The translations under genes were made by a program, and so were the position numbers. The notes beneath the pieces were generated by a model that saw nothing but the letters and a program-made list of their open reading frames with translations, did not search any database and was not told where the DNA came from. Shown here piece after piece: positions 14,948 through 21,366 of a stretch of DNA of 21,366 nucleotides (positions are counted from its first letter, which is position 1; each line of letters begins with the position of its first letter). This stretch comes from a virus. The DNA is taken from positions 1-21,366 of the IMG/VR virus record IMGVR_UViG_3300042731_005296; one strand, written 5' to 3'.

Positions 14948-17251
14948 ATGGCCGAAGAAAATAATAATAATGTAGGCGAAATTGCTGGATCAATCAAAGC
15001 TGGTCTGTCACCCACACGTGGGATGACGCGAACTAGCACCAGCACTGTTGCCTCACTGTCTTCTTCTTTTCAAAGCAACATCTCCCAAAACCAACAAGGC
15101 TTTGATGATCTTATAGAATCAAATGCCTCGTTTTCTTCTTCCGTAGAATCATTTGCAGAGACATTGAAAAAAGTTTCTGAAATGAACAGAAAGGAATTTA
15201 ACGATCAACGAACTGCCCTTGTAAAAGCCATTGAAGAAATGAAACAAGCGGGTGGTGAAGATAACAAAGAATTGGTAGAAAAGCTCACTGAAGGATTGCA
15301 AGATAAGGCAATGGGTACGGAAGGTGGGCGGCTCCGCAGTATGTACGATACTGGTATGAGCAAGATGAAAGAGGCGTCGAACGTAGATCAAGACGCTGGG
15401 TTTGTAGAGGGAATGAAACAGGCATTTTCCCCAGAAAGAATGTTTCCTAAATTATTTGGTAAAGATTTTCAAGCAAGTCAAGCTACAACTGGTGTTAAAG
15501 TAAAAGGTTCAATCGGTTTTGGTAGCGGTGTTGATCGTGAAACACCAGCCGAAAAACAAACAGAACTATTACAAGATATTCTAGAGTCACTACACCGAAT
15601 AGAGGGCAACGGTGGCATGGCTGGTGGCGGTGGTGGTCTTGGTCTTCCTTCAAGAAAGCCAAATTTAAGGCCAGGTAAAAATCCACCAAAGACAACACCA
15701 AAGGCTACTCCACAAACTAAGGCTCCACCAAAGCCGCCTGTACAGCCACCCAAACCTCCTGTACAGCCACCTAAGCCTTCACTGGCGCAAAAGGCTGGTG
15801 ATGGTGGTAAGAAACTTTTGTCAAACGCAAAAGGTCTTGGTAAGGGGCTTGCAAGGGGTGCCAAATTTATTCCAGGTGTTGGTTTACTGGCGGCGGCTGG
15901 TATGGGAGTCTATGATGGCATACAAGGCGCAGGAAACGCCGCTGAGACATTTGGGCTAGAAGAGGGGGAAGAGGCTTCATTCGGTCAAAAAGCCGCTGGT
16001 GCGGCTGGTGGAGTACTCAGCGGTCTCACATTTGGTTTGGCAGATGGCGATAAAATGGCTAAAGGTCTGTATGGATTCTTTGGTGGTGATGACGATTCAC
16101 CAGAAGAAATGCAAAAGCGTGGCATGGAGATACCGCGTCAAGGGCAGACTGCGGATTCTAGCGGAATCATGATCGATAAGGATGGCAATATTACAAATGA
16201 AGATATTGCGATGGCGGGAGTTGAAGCAGAAGACGTTCAGAAATATGTCGATGAAGGCATGGACGAAAGAGACGCTATTAGACAAGCAAACATGGATCAA
16301 AGCTTTGGTAAGCGTGGCAAGACAATTGGCAGTGCAACAGACAGCGCAAATCTAAGCGAGAAAGGTGCGGCGGCTGTGGCGAATCTCAAGGGCGATGGCG
16401 TCCCAGAAGTAAACCCAGAAACGGGTAAGAGAGGCAAGGTCATTGGAAGTGCTGTTTCTAACAACTCAGCAAAAAATGTTGACATGGACGCCTACGGTAA
16501 AGCATTTGATCAGATAAAAGAAAAAGAAGCTGAATTAGAGGCCATTGGAGATCTGTCTGGTGCTGGTCAGCGAGAAATGAATTCACCAGAGTTTAAAGAA
16601 AAGAGAGAAAGACAAAAGGCACTGAAAGCAGAGATTGCACAACTCTTTAAAGAAATGGATGCCGCAATGGGCGAGACCCCAGAAAAAGAAGCGGCATTTG
16701 ATGCGTTACTTGATGCAGACGATGATGATTTCTATGCAGAAACACCCGTGAAAGGAAACGCAAAAGTAACAACAACTAGAACTGAAACTGGTGGTGGATC
16801 AATTACTACTTTTGCTGATAAGAAAGTTGATACGGAAGAGAGCAAAGCGCTTAGGGCAGAAGCAGAAAGTGTGGAAGGACAAAAAGATGCACTCATACAG
16901 CAGATGAAAGATTCTGGGTTGCAAGGCGGTGCACTGCTAGACGCAATGATGGACAGCCCAGAATATCAAGATCTACAGCTAAAAGTCAAACAATTGAAAG
17001 CGGCGGCAGAGGCGGCGATGGGGTCATTGCCACAAGATCCCATCATTGAAGCGGGTAAAAATGTGTCATCAACAATTGTTGAGGGTGCTACTGCGGATGC
17101 GGCTCAAGGTCAAGCGCCAACTATCATCAACAATAATCAATCTGCACCACCAGCCGCACCACAGAAACAAGCTCCCGTGATTGTAACAACACCGATTGGC
17201 GTGAGGAATAATGATTCTAGCGCAAGAGATAATGCGTCAAGAGTCTGGTGA
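14948..17251 (+). CDS. Probable tape-measure / gp29-like tail length protein (767 aa)
   Basis: I infer a tape-measure role (T4 gp29, 590 residues) from position and build rather than a certain family match. Directly upstream are the gp26 and gp51-like chaperone frames, mirroring G/T-H order. Domains: Ser/Gln-rich N-terminus (1-65), a helical, coiled-coil-like stretch (about 65-125), a Gly run and a Pro/Lys hinge (240-278), then hydrophobic segments KFIPGVGLLAAAGMGVYDG (about 306-324) and AAGAAGGVLSGLTFGL (about 349-364), which suit a tape measure that meets the host membrane. GKRGKTIGSA and GKRGKVIGSA form an internal repeat 40 residues apart. Long charged helices follow (about 505-575, 625-690), and a Pro/Gln/Asn-rich tail ends in SRVW. 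AAGG sits seven bases before the ATG. Confidence 0.65.
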   Translation: MAEENNNNVGEIAGSIKAGLSPTRGMTRTSTSTVASLSSSFQSNISQNQQGFDDLIESNASFSSSVESFAETLKKVSEMNRKEFNDQRTALVKAIEEMKQAGGEDNKELVEKLTEGLQDKAMGTEGGRLRSMYDTGMSKMKEASNVDQDAGFVEGMKQAFSPERMFPKLFGKDFQASQATTGVKVKGSIGFGSGVDRETPAEKQTELLQDILESLHRIEGNGGMAGGGGGLGLPSRKPNLRPGKNPPKTTPKATPQTKAPPKPPVQPPKPPVQPPKPSLAQKAGDGGKKLLSNAKGLGKGLARGAKFIPGVGLLAAAGMGVYDGIQGAGNAAETFGLEEGEEASFGQKAAGAAGGVLSGLTFGLADGDKMAKGLYGFFGGDDDSPEEMQKRGMEIPRQGQTADSSGIMIDKDGNITNEDIAMAGVEAEDVQKYVDEGMDERDAIRQANMDQSFGKRGKTIGSATDSANLSEKGAAAVANLKGDGVPEVNPETGKRGKVIGSAVSNNSAKNVDMDAYGKAFDQIKEKEAELEAIGDLSGAGQREMNSPEFKEKRERQKALKAEIAQLFKEMDAAMGETPEKEAAFDALLDADDDDFYAETPVKGNAKVTTTRTETGGGSITTFADKKVDTEESKALRAEAESVEGQKDALIQQMKDSGLQGGALLDAMMDSPEYQDLQLKVKQLKAAAEAAMGSLPQDPIIEAGKNVSSTIVEGATADAAQGQAPTIINNNQSAPPAAPQKQAPVIVTTPIGVRNNDSSARDNASRVW
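15731..15778 (+). repeat. 21-bp tandem repeat coding a Pro/Lys hinge
   Basis: Two full 21-base units (15731-15751 and 15752-15772) and a partial third encode KPPVQPP repeats at residues 262-277 of the tape-measure candidate. The sharing of the CCTGTACAGCCACC core suggests recent duplication. It probably makes an extended, flexible linker. Confidence 0.85.
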
Positions 17252-17425
17252 ATCTGAGTATTTAAGAATTTCTATTTCACCATCTGGGCGGCGAACAAAA
17301 CGTAGAAACTTTTCTTGTATTAAGATATCTATTGTTTCTTGAATATGATATTTTTTAAACAGAACGTTTCCAAAATGCACTCCAACCAGAGTGCCAATTA
17401 TATAACTTACTATGATACCTAACAT
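17237..17425 (-). CDS. Small single-pass membrane protein (62 aa), unknown role
   Basis: The N-terminus (IIVSYIIGTLVGVHFG, about residues 4-20) is a clear membrane segment, followed by a charged, probably cytoplasmic domain with ETIDILIQEKFLRFV and a C-terminal EIEILKY strand. I have the impression of similar small proteins in T4-like marine phages but no named function. GGAG stands seven bases before the ATG at 17425, which makes it a credible gene despite its isolation on this strand. Its 3' end overlaps the tape-measure gene end by 15 bases in a convergent arrangement, and it diverges from the lysozyme gene. A holin or antiholin role would be a guess based only on the neighbouring lysozyme. 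Confidence 0.75.
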   Translation of the reverse strand: MLGIIVSYIIGTLVGVHFGNVLFKKYHIQETIDILIQEKFLRFVRRPDGEIEILKYSDSPDS

Positions 17426-17455
17426 AAGGATCTCCGTACAAGTTATAACATTATA

Positions 17456-17463
17456 TATAAATG
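17456..17463 (+). promoter_or_regulatory. Near-consensus late promoter for the lysozyme/SGNH pair
   Basis: TATAAATG differs from the late octamer at the last base only. Standard spacing puts +1 at 17469, giving a 20-base leader with AAGGAG at 17477-17482, six bases before the lysozyme ATG. Confidence 0.5.
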
Positions 17464-17488
17464 ATCGAATCCCGTCAAGGAGTTAAAA

Positions 17489-17932
17489 ATGGATCGAAAA
17501 AGGGTTTTTGAACAGCTTAAAATCGATGAAGGCGTTGTATATGAAGTATATCTGGATCACCTTGGATATCCAACTTTTGGGGTTGGTCACCTTGTAACAG
17601 AGAAAGATCCAGAGCATGGTGCAGAAGTTGGTACGCCCATCTCAGAAGAAAGAGTTGAAGAGTGTTTTGAGAAAGATCTTGACGTGTCTATCTCAGAGTG
17701 TAGAGCGCTCTATGGAGAAACCTTTGATCAATGGCCCGACGAAGTACAAGAAGTTCTTGTCAACATGATGTTTAACATGGGTCGAAGTAGACTTGGTGGA
17801 TTCAGAAACTTTAGAAAAGCCCTTGAAGAAGCTGATTGGAAACAAGCCGCAATTGAAGGTCGTGATTCAAAGTGGCATAAACAAGTTACAAATCGTGCAG
17901 AGAGATTAATGTCCCGTCTTGAAAAAGTATGA
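17489..17932 (+). CDS. T4-type lysozyme (glycoside hydrolase family 24)
   Basis: This is a muramidase that cleaves the beta-1,4 bond of peptidoglycan. The catalytic triad of T4 lysozyme (E11, D20, T26) maps to E14, D23 and T29 in KIDEGVVYEVYLDHLGYPTFGVGHL-type context. Further conserved parts are VLVNMMFNMG (about 90-99), GGFRNF, and the C-terminal NRAERLMS helix. It has 147 residues against 164 in T4 e, ending early by about one helix. No signal peptide is present, so export needs a holin or delivery in the virion. AAGGAG and a near-consensus late promoter are upstream. The spike protein in this phage lacks a lysozyme domain, so this enzyme could be the endolysin, a tail-associated lysozyme, or both. 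Confidence 0.93.
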   Translation: MDRKRVFEQLKIDEGVVYEVYLDHLGYPTFGVGHLVTEKDPEHGAEVGTPISEERVEECFEKDLDVSISECRALYGETFDQWPDEVQEVLVNMMFNMGRSRLGGFRNFRKALEEADWKQAAIEGRDSKWHKQVTNRAERLMSRLEKV

Positions 17933-18711
17933 GTTTACTTAAATTATTTGAAGATAAAAATAAGATTATGGGTTGGAGAAGGGATTTCAAAATTAGTAAA
18001 GATTGGATTCCTAACAAACACATTGCAAGATTAAAAGAAGATCAAACAATAGCATATCATGGTGAAAAAATTTATGATATGACAATTGAAGGTCTTTACT
18101 ATGAGATCAACAGTCTAGGACATAGATCTCATTTCACTCCCAATGATGTTAAGAGCTATGGTATTGTCGTGGGTTGTTCTCACACATTCGGCACTGCCGT
18201 TTCTTATTCTAATCTGTATCACCAATGTTTAAACATAGACACGCCAGTTTATAATCTTGGCATTGCGGGGTGTTCAAATGAAGTTTCAATTCACAATCTT
18301 TCAAGATTCCTCACCCTTTATAAAAAACCAGAGTTTGTCATATTTCAAGTAACGAATAAAGAAAGGTTAACAACAGTTACGGATGATAGCCACATTAAAA
18401 ATCTAGGGCTTTGGTCTTTAGCAGAGGAAGACGAAAACATTACAAACGCAATGCTGGGGCTGGATGGCATCAAACATTTTGAGTGGCGATACACAACCCA
18501 CATAAACATTGTCAAAGCGCTTTGTAGGGATATACCTTTAGTGTTTGTACATCACCCGTCACTAGGAACTGCTCATAATATATCAGACGAGACCCATTAT
18601 TTAATGCGGGTCACAGAGGGAAAGTTTGCCGCAGACGGGATGCATAGTTGTGAAGAGGATCATGTTGCGTGGGGAAGAGATTTAGGAAACATAATAAAAA
18701 GGGGGCCGTAG
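17929..18711 (+). CDS. SGNH/GDSL-type hydrolase-like protein
   Basis: The 260-residue protein carries the order of SGNH-hydrolase blocks: VGCSHTFG (nucleophile candidate S84), NLGIAGCSN (about 109-117), FQVTNKE (N143 in place of the GxND block) and DGMHS (D236 and H239, the DxxH acid-base pair). Members are esterases, acetylases or lipases; here substrate is unknown. Removal or modification of acyl groups on surface glycans is plausible for a phage but is inference. The ATG overlaps the lysozyme stop as ATGA, so the two are co-translated. There is no signal peptide. The last four codons and stop lie within the hairpin of the opposite-strand terminator. Confidence 0.78.
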   Translation: MSLLKLFEDKNKIMGWRRDFKISKDWIPNKHIARLKEDQTIAYHGEKIYDMTIEGLYYEINSLGHRSHFTPNDVKSYGIVVGCSHTFGTAVSYSNLYHQCLNIDTPVYNLGIAGCSNEVSIHNLSRFLTLYKKPEFVIFQVTNKERLTTVTDDSHIKNLGLWSLAEEDENITNAMLGLDGIKHFEWRYTTHINIVKALCRDIPLVFVHHPSLGTAHNISDETHYLMRVTEGKFAADGMHSCEEDHVAWGRDLGNIIKRGP

Positions 18712-18716
18712 CCCCC
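18691..18716 (-). terminator. Intrinsic terminator for the radical SAM/repeat-protein operon
   Basis: On the minus strand, 20 bases after the repeat-protein stop, GGGGGC pairs with GCCCCC around the loop TACG, a UNCG-type tetraloop closed by C-G, followed by TTTTTATTAT. It is strong for minus-strand transcription and lies inside the end of the SGNH gene. The plus strand has no T-run after the stem. Confidence 0.9.
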
Positions 18717-18735
18717 GTTGCTTCCCAAGCCTTAA

Positions 18736-19755
18736 TTACTGACAGACGTAAAGACCGTCTGCATTTGGGCTACAAGTGATTGGATCAGCCAATTCCGCGC
18801 CAAGCAAATCAATACTATTCTGCATATCTGCAATAATAGAAGTGTAGTTAGTTCCCTGTGAATCAAGAATATTCATACCAGTAGTACTAACTGTGCTTAC
18901 AGCGTCGATGCCAGTAGTCCCGAGCGTAGTAAGATTGGTCATACCAGTAGTGCCGAGTGTGGCAAGATTGGTCATGCCAGCAATACCGACAGTTTCAATG
19001 TTATCCATGCCGATCTGTGCAGTAGCACCAATCTGTGCCATACCAGCAACACCAACAGCGCCAACAGTGTTAATTCCTGTAGTTGCAACCGAATCAACCG
19101 TAGTAAACCCTGTAGTTGCAACCGAATCAACCGTTGCAAAACCTAAGCCAGCAATAGTTGTGTTTGCGTCAAAGCCAGCACCAGCAATACTATCGGCAGT
19201 ACCTAGACCAGCAATAGCGACATCAGCAGTTTGACCACCAGCAGTGTTCAACGCATCAAAGCCAGCCATAGCCACTTCAATTGCACCACCACCAGCAGTA
19301 GCCGCCGCGTCAGCCCATGAGCTACCAAGATTGGTAACCATGTTCTGTTGACCCAATTGAATTGCTTCATTGGACGCGAAGCTTGCCATCTGGATATCTT
19401 TGGAGTTGTCACTAGCATTCATAGAGACTGCCGCTTGAATGGCTCCAAGACCAAGAGTGCTTACTGCGGGAGTCAAAACTTGCGCCCACTTAAGAGCAGA
19501 AGATTCGACATATTGAGGAGCTACCACTTTTTCTTGCGTGAGTGCAATAGCCATAACTGCCGCTGTTGCCGCACCTGGATCAGAAGACCCAGCAAGTTGT
19601 GATAGGGCGAGAAACTTTGCCTCTTGTGCACGACTTGCATTTTCTGCCGCCGCCGCCATTGCCACGTAGTAATCCTGTGCCGCTTGATTACCCGCACATG
19701 CGGTGGTGGTGAAAAGCAGTACTGTGCACGTGCAAAGTGCTTTCAGTAGTTTCAT
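18736..19755 (-). CDS. Secreted (probable lipo-) protein with 11-residue repeats
   Basis: No known family. Residues 1-21 form a signal peptide (KLLKALCTCTVLLFTTTACAG); a Cys at about 20 after TTA could be a lipidation site, though the -3 residue is not the usual Leu. Residues 25-160 are Ala-rich and probably helical. Residues 183-303 are eleven in-phase repeats of 11 residues with pattern G-hydrophobic-x-x-hydrophobic-x-x-hydrophobic-x-x-x, for example GFTTVDSVATT and GMTNLATLGTT. The C-terminus has two Cys (TCSPNADGLYVC) that could pair outside the cytoplasm. AAAGGTG lies before the ATG, which overlaps the radical SAM stop as ATGA. A dedicated terminator ends the unit. Export in the infected cell, or a place on the virion, are both possible. 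Confidence 0.85.
   Translation of the reverse strand: MKLLKALCTCTVLLFTTTACAGNQAAQDYYVAMAAAAENASRAQEAKFLALSQLAGSSDPGAATAAVMAIALTQEKVVAPQYVESSALKWAQVLTPAVSTLGLGAIQAAVSMNASDNSKDIQMASFASNEAIQLGQQNMVTNLGSSWADAAATAGGGAIEVAMAGFDALNTAGGQTADVAIAGLGTADSIAGAGFDANTTIAGLGFATVDSVATTGFTTVDSVATTGINTVGAVGVAGMAQIGATAQIGMDNIETVGIAGMTNLATLGTTGMTNLTTLGTTGIDAVSTVSTTGMNILDSQGTNYTSIIADMQNSIDLLGAELADPITCSPNADGLYVCQ
18847..19209 (-). repeat. 33-bp repeat array coding eleven 11-residue units
   Basis: The array codes residues 183-303 of the secreted protein. Neighbouring units can be nearly identical at DNA level: a 26-base identical stretch occurs at 19076-19101 and 19109-19134, and 18911-18943 closely matches 18944-18976. 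The 33-base period points to growth by tandem duplication with selection for frame. Confidence 0.9.
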
Positions 19756-21272
19756 GATGTTTCACCTTTGTTAGTTAACGTTAACTTCTTCACTTTGTAC
19801 TCATAAATAAATCGATTTATGTTTTCTCTCCTTTCGGGGCCAAGAGAACTGCCCATTAACATCGTCCATGATACATCTGGATCAATGAAAAACTTGTCAA
19901 ATGTAAATGGATCTATATTATTATACTTATATATAGCATCCGTGTCAAACTCATTCGCACAAAACTGTATGGCATCAACAATGGTAATATTACCATTATC
20001 CCATCCAATATAACCGTATTCCTTGTTTTTGAGTATGTGATCCAGCTTTTCATAGTAATTGCTGTATTTTGAATTTATTTGTAAATCAGTTGGGTACTCA
20101 AATTCTTTGTAACCGTAGTCTTTCCATGACTTGTCGAACTTAGAAAAATGTGTCAACTCATGAACGGGCGAATCAAAATCCTTGATCATTAAAGTATTCA
20201 TGACACAAGAATTCTTATACCAGTACTTGTGTATCCAAGATACGCTTTCTCTAAGACTTTCAAGCGTCTCATGTGGCAAACCCGCAATGAGCGATATGTG
20301 ACCCTTGTAATAGCCAGCATTCTTTCTAAAGTATTCATCAACTTCAAGCAATCCGTCTTGAAGCTTGGCTGTGTTCATTCCTTTGCCGATTGCTTTTGCA
20401 GATGCATTGTTGAAGGATTCTACCCCATAAAAGTGTGAGCAGAAGCCCATGTCGATGAGATTGTCCCAATCCTTGGGGCGAGACACTAAAAGATCTGCGC
20501 GAATGTATCCAGTGAGTTTTGGTTGAAAGGGAAGTTTCCTAATCACTTTCGCATACTTTGCGATTTTTTCACTGGAGTCATTAAAAGTTTCATCAAGCAC
20601 GATGTAATGTTCCGTGCCATGTTTCTCATAGTTACTCAACAACTCATCATACAAATTGTCTGCGGATCGTGTGTGGTCTTCTTTTACACCCAGCACTGGA
20701 AATGAACAAAACGCACATTCAAACTTACACCCACGTGAAAACTCTAACAGTAATATTTCGCGGTCAGAGATATGGTCTCTTTCTTGATATCGTACTGTAA
20801 GATCAGACTTTGGAAATGCTCTGTAATTATCGTAGCAATTGATAATTCGATTTGTGTGTGTTGGCTCTTTGCCACCTTGGAAATATTGTAGCAACTCTAG
20901 AATGGCGTATTCACCAAATCCAAAAATCATCCAATCACAACCAAGACCAATCATGGAATTGTTCTGACTGCCAGATACCGTGGGAATGGATGGATAAGTT
21001 TTTCTCAACCATTGTACAAACTCGTTTACAACGGGAGATTCTATGGTGAAGGTAGAACTGAATCCAAAGAATATCGTGTCCACATGAACGCGAGACATTG
21101 TGTATGTCTGTAATTCTTCAAGTGTCCAAGCGTGAATATAGTCGAGAACTTCAATGTCGTAATGATGTTCTCTGAGGAAAGTGGCAATTTTGTGTGCACC
21201 GATAGAGCGACGAATACTGATATCGTCACCTATCATGTTCTCTCGTAAACCGCCGAAAATTAAACCATGCAT
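19752..21272 (-). CDS. B12-binding-type radical SAM enzyme
   Basis: The 506-residue protein has a radical SAM core with the iron-sulfur cluster motif C182-x3-C186-x2-C189 (SRGCKFECAFC), a following YIVLDETFN strand (about 223-231), and YGVESF and GHISLIAGLPHET blocks seen in the class. The N-terminal 140 residues, with IGAHKIATFLREHHYDIEVLDY and a later GFGEYAILELL, fit the Rossmann-like B12-binding domain; the classic DxHxxG base-off motif is not visible, as is common in this class. The substrate is unknown. Its TGA overlaps the ATG of the repeat protein, so the two are co-expressed. The ATG at 21272 has no good ribosome site. Methylation or another radical reaction on a nucleic acid, glycan or peptide cannot be decided here. 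Confidence 0.9.
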   Translation of the reverse strand: MHGLIFGGLRENMIGDDISIRRSIGAHKIATFLREHHYDIEVLDYIHAWTLEELQTYTMSRVHVDTIFFGFSSTFTIESPVVNEFVQWLRKTYPSIPTVSGSQNNSMIGLGCDWMIFGFGEYAILELLQYFQGGKEPTHTNRIINCYDNYRAFPKSDLTVRYQERDHISDREILLLEFSRGCKFECAFCSFPVLGVKEDHTRSADNLYDELLSNYEKHGTEHYIVLDETFNDSSEKIAKYAKVIRKLPFQPKLTGYIRADLLVSRPKDWDNLIDMGFCSHFYGVESFNNASAKAIGKGMNTAKLQDGLLEVDEYFRKNAGYYKGHISLIAGLPHETLESLRESVSWIHKYWYKNSCVMNTLMIKDFDSPVHELTHFSKFDKSWKDYGYKEFEYPTDLQINSKYSNYYEKLDHILKNKEYGYIGWDNGNITIVDAIQFCANEFDTDAIYKYNNIDPFTFDKFFIDPDVSWTMLMGSSLGPERRENINRFIYEYKVKKLTLTNKGETS

Positions 21273-21311
21273 AAAGAATGGGCAGTTTAAACTCTTACCC
21301 AGGAAATTTTA

Positions 21312-21366
21312 TTAGTCTTCTGCGAGCTTTGAGAAGTAGGACATTGCATCCTCATCGTCATCAGAA
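21312..21366 (-). CDS. C-terminal end of an acidic protein (gp32-like ssDNA-binding protein possible)
   Basis: Only 17 residues and the stop are in view: SDDDEDAMSYFSKLAED. An acidic tail ending in a hydrophobic/aromatic segment is typical of single-stranded DNA-binding proteins such as gp32, where it recruits partners, but other acidic-tailed phage proteins would fit. The stop is 40 bases before the radical SAM start. Confidence 0.5.
   Translation of the reverse strand, partial: SDDDEDAMSYFSKLAED

Noticed and set aside
15478-15864. 128-codon minus-strand open frame opposite the tape-measure gene
   Set aside because: It is the antisense of the Pro/Gly-rich hinge, has a low-complexity product and no ribosome site.
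17252-17488. Search for a plus-strand terminator after the tape-measure gene
   Set aside because: No GC-rich stem with a following T-run was found, so readthrough into the lysozyme gene remains possible.
18847-19209. Regular 33-base repeats resembling a CRISPR-like array
   Set aside because: The period is exactly 11 codons, there are no unique spacers, and the repeats lie in frame inside a signal-peptide protein.
19802-19809. CATAAATA on the plus strand, one base from the late octamer
   Set aside because: It lies inside the radical SAM coding region and no plus-strand gene follows.
21280-21300. Palindrome AGTTTAAACT flanked by GGG and CCC between the right-edge gene and the radical SAM gene
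   Set aside because: The stem would be weak and AT-rich with no T-run. It could be an operator or chance; nothing else supports a function.

Overview
The window is a piece of a tailed-phage genome of the T4-like contractile-tail (myovirus) type. The basis is a nearly complete set of baseplate and tail-assembly genes recognisable as T4 gp6, gp25, gp5, gp27, gp53, gp48, gp4 and gp26/gp51-like, plus a PAAR spike tip, packed with 1-4 nt overlaps and preceded by exact T4-type late promoter octamers (TATAAATA). Base composition is AT-leaning. There is no integrase, tRNA, CRISPR or photosynthesis gene, so the host cannot be read from the sequence. The mix of a T4-like core with an SGNH hydrolase, a B12-type radical SAM enzyme and Ser/Thr/Asp-rich structural repeats resembles marine T4-like phages; that is inference.

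Layout. (1) 1-12441, minus strand: one long late operon read right to left: gp48-like tube cap, gp53-like wedge protein, gp27-like hub, gp5-like spike without a lysozyme domain, PAAR tip, a large unassigned structural protein, an unassigned 248-aa protein, gp25, gp6, and a wedge-type structural protein that runs off the left edge. An exact TATAAATA lies 35 nt upstream of gp48, and a second one abuts the gp25 start codon. (2) 12483-17251, plus strand: head-completion nuclease gp4, an unassigned conserved virion protein (possibly gp2-like), a tail-tube-fold protein (possibly gp54), gp26-like hub chaperone, a short gp51/gpT-like reading frame in the -1 frame, and a probable tape-measure/gp29-like protein. 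(3) 17237-18711: a small antisense membrane protein, then a free T4-type lysozyme overlapping an SGNH-type hydrolase. (4) 18736-21272, minus strand: a B12-type radical SAM enzyme whose stop overlaps the start of a secreted protein built of 11-residue repeats; the pair ends in a strong intrinsic terminator. (5) At the right edge, the acidic C-terminus of another minus-strand protein.

How it fits together: the divergent operons supply the hub, wedge, spike and tube-initiation parts (minus) and the head completion, tube initiation, chaperone and tape-measure parts (plus). The most notable signal is a candidate programmed -1 frameshift at the end of the gp26-like gene: tandem slippery heptamers in GAA-AAT-TTT-TTC, a stop codon, and a hairpin. 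It would fuse gp26 to the short downstream frame immediately before the tape-measure gene, the same layout as lambda G/GT-H. Other points for a second look are late promoters that would start transcription on or next to an ATG, and the radical SAM/repeat-protein pair.
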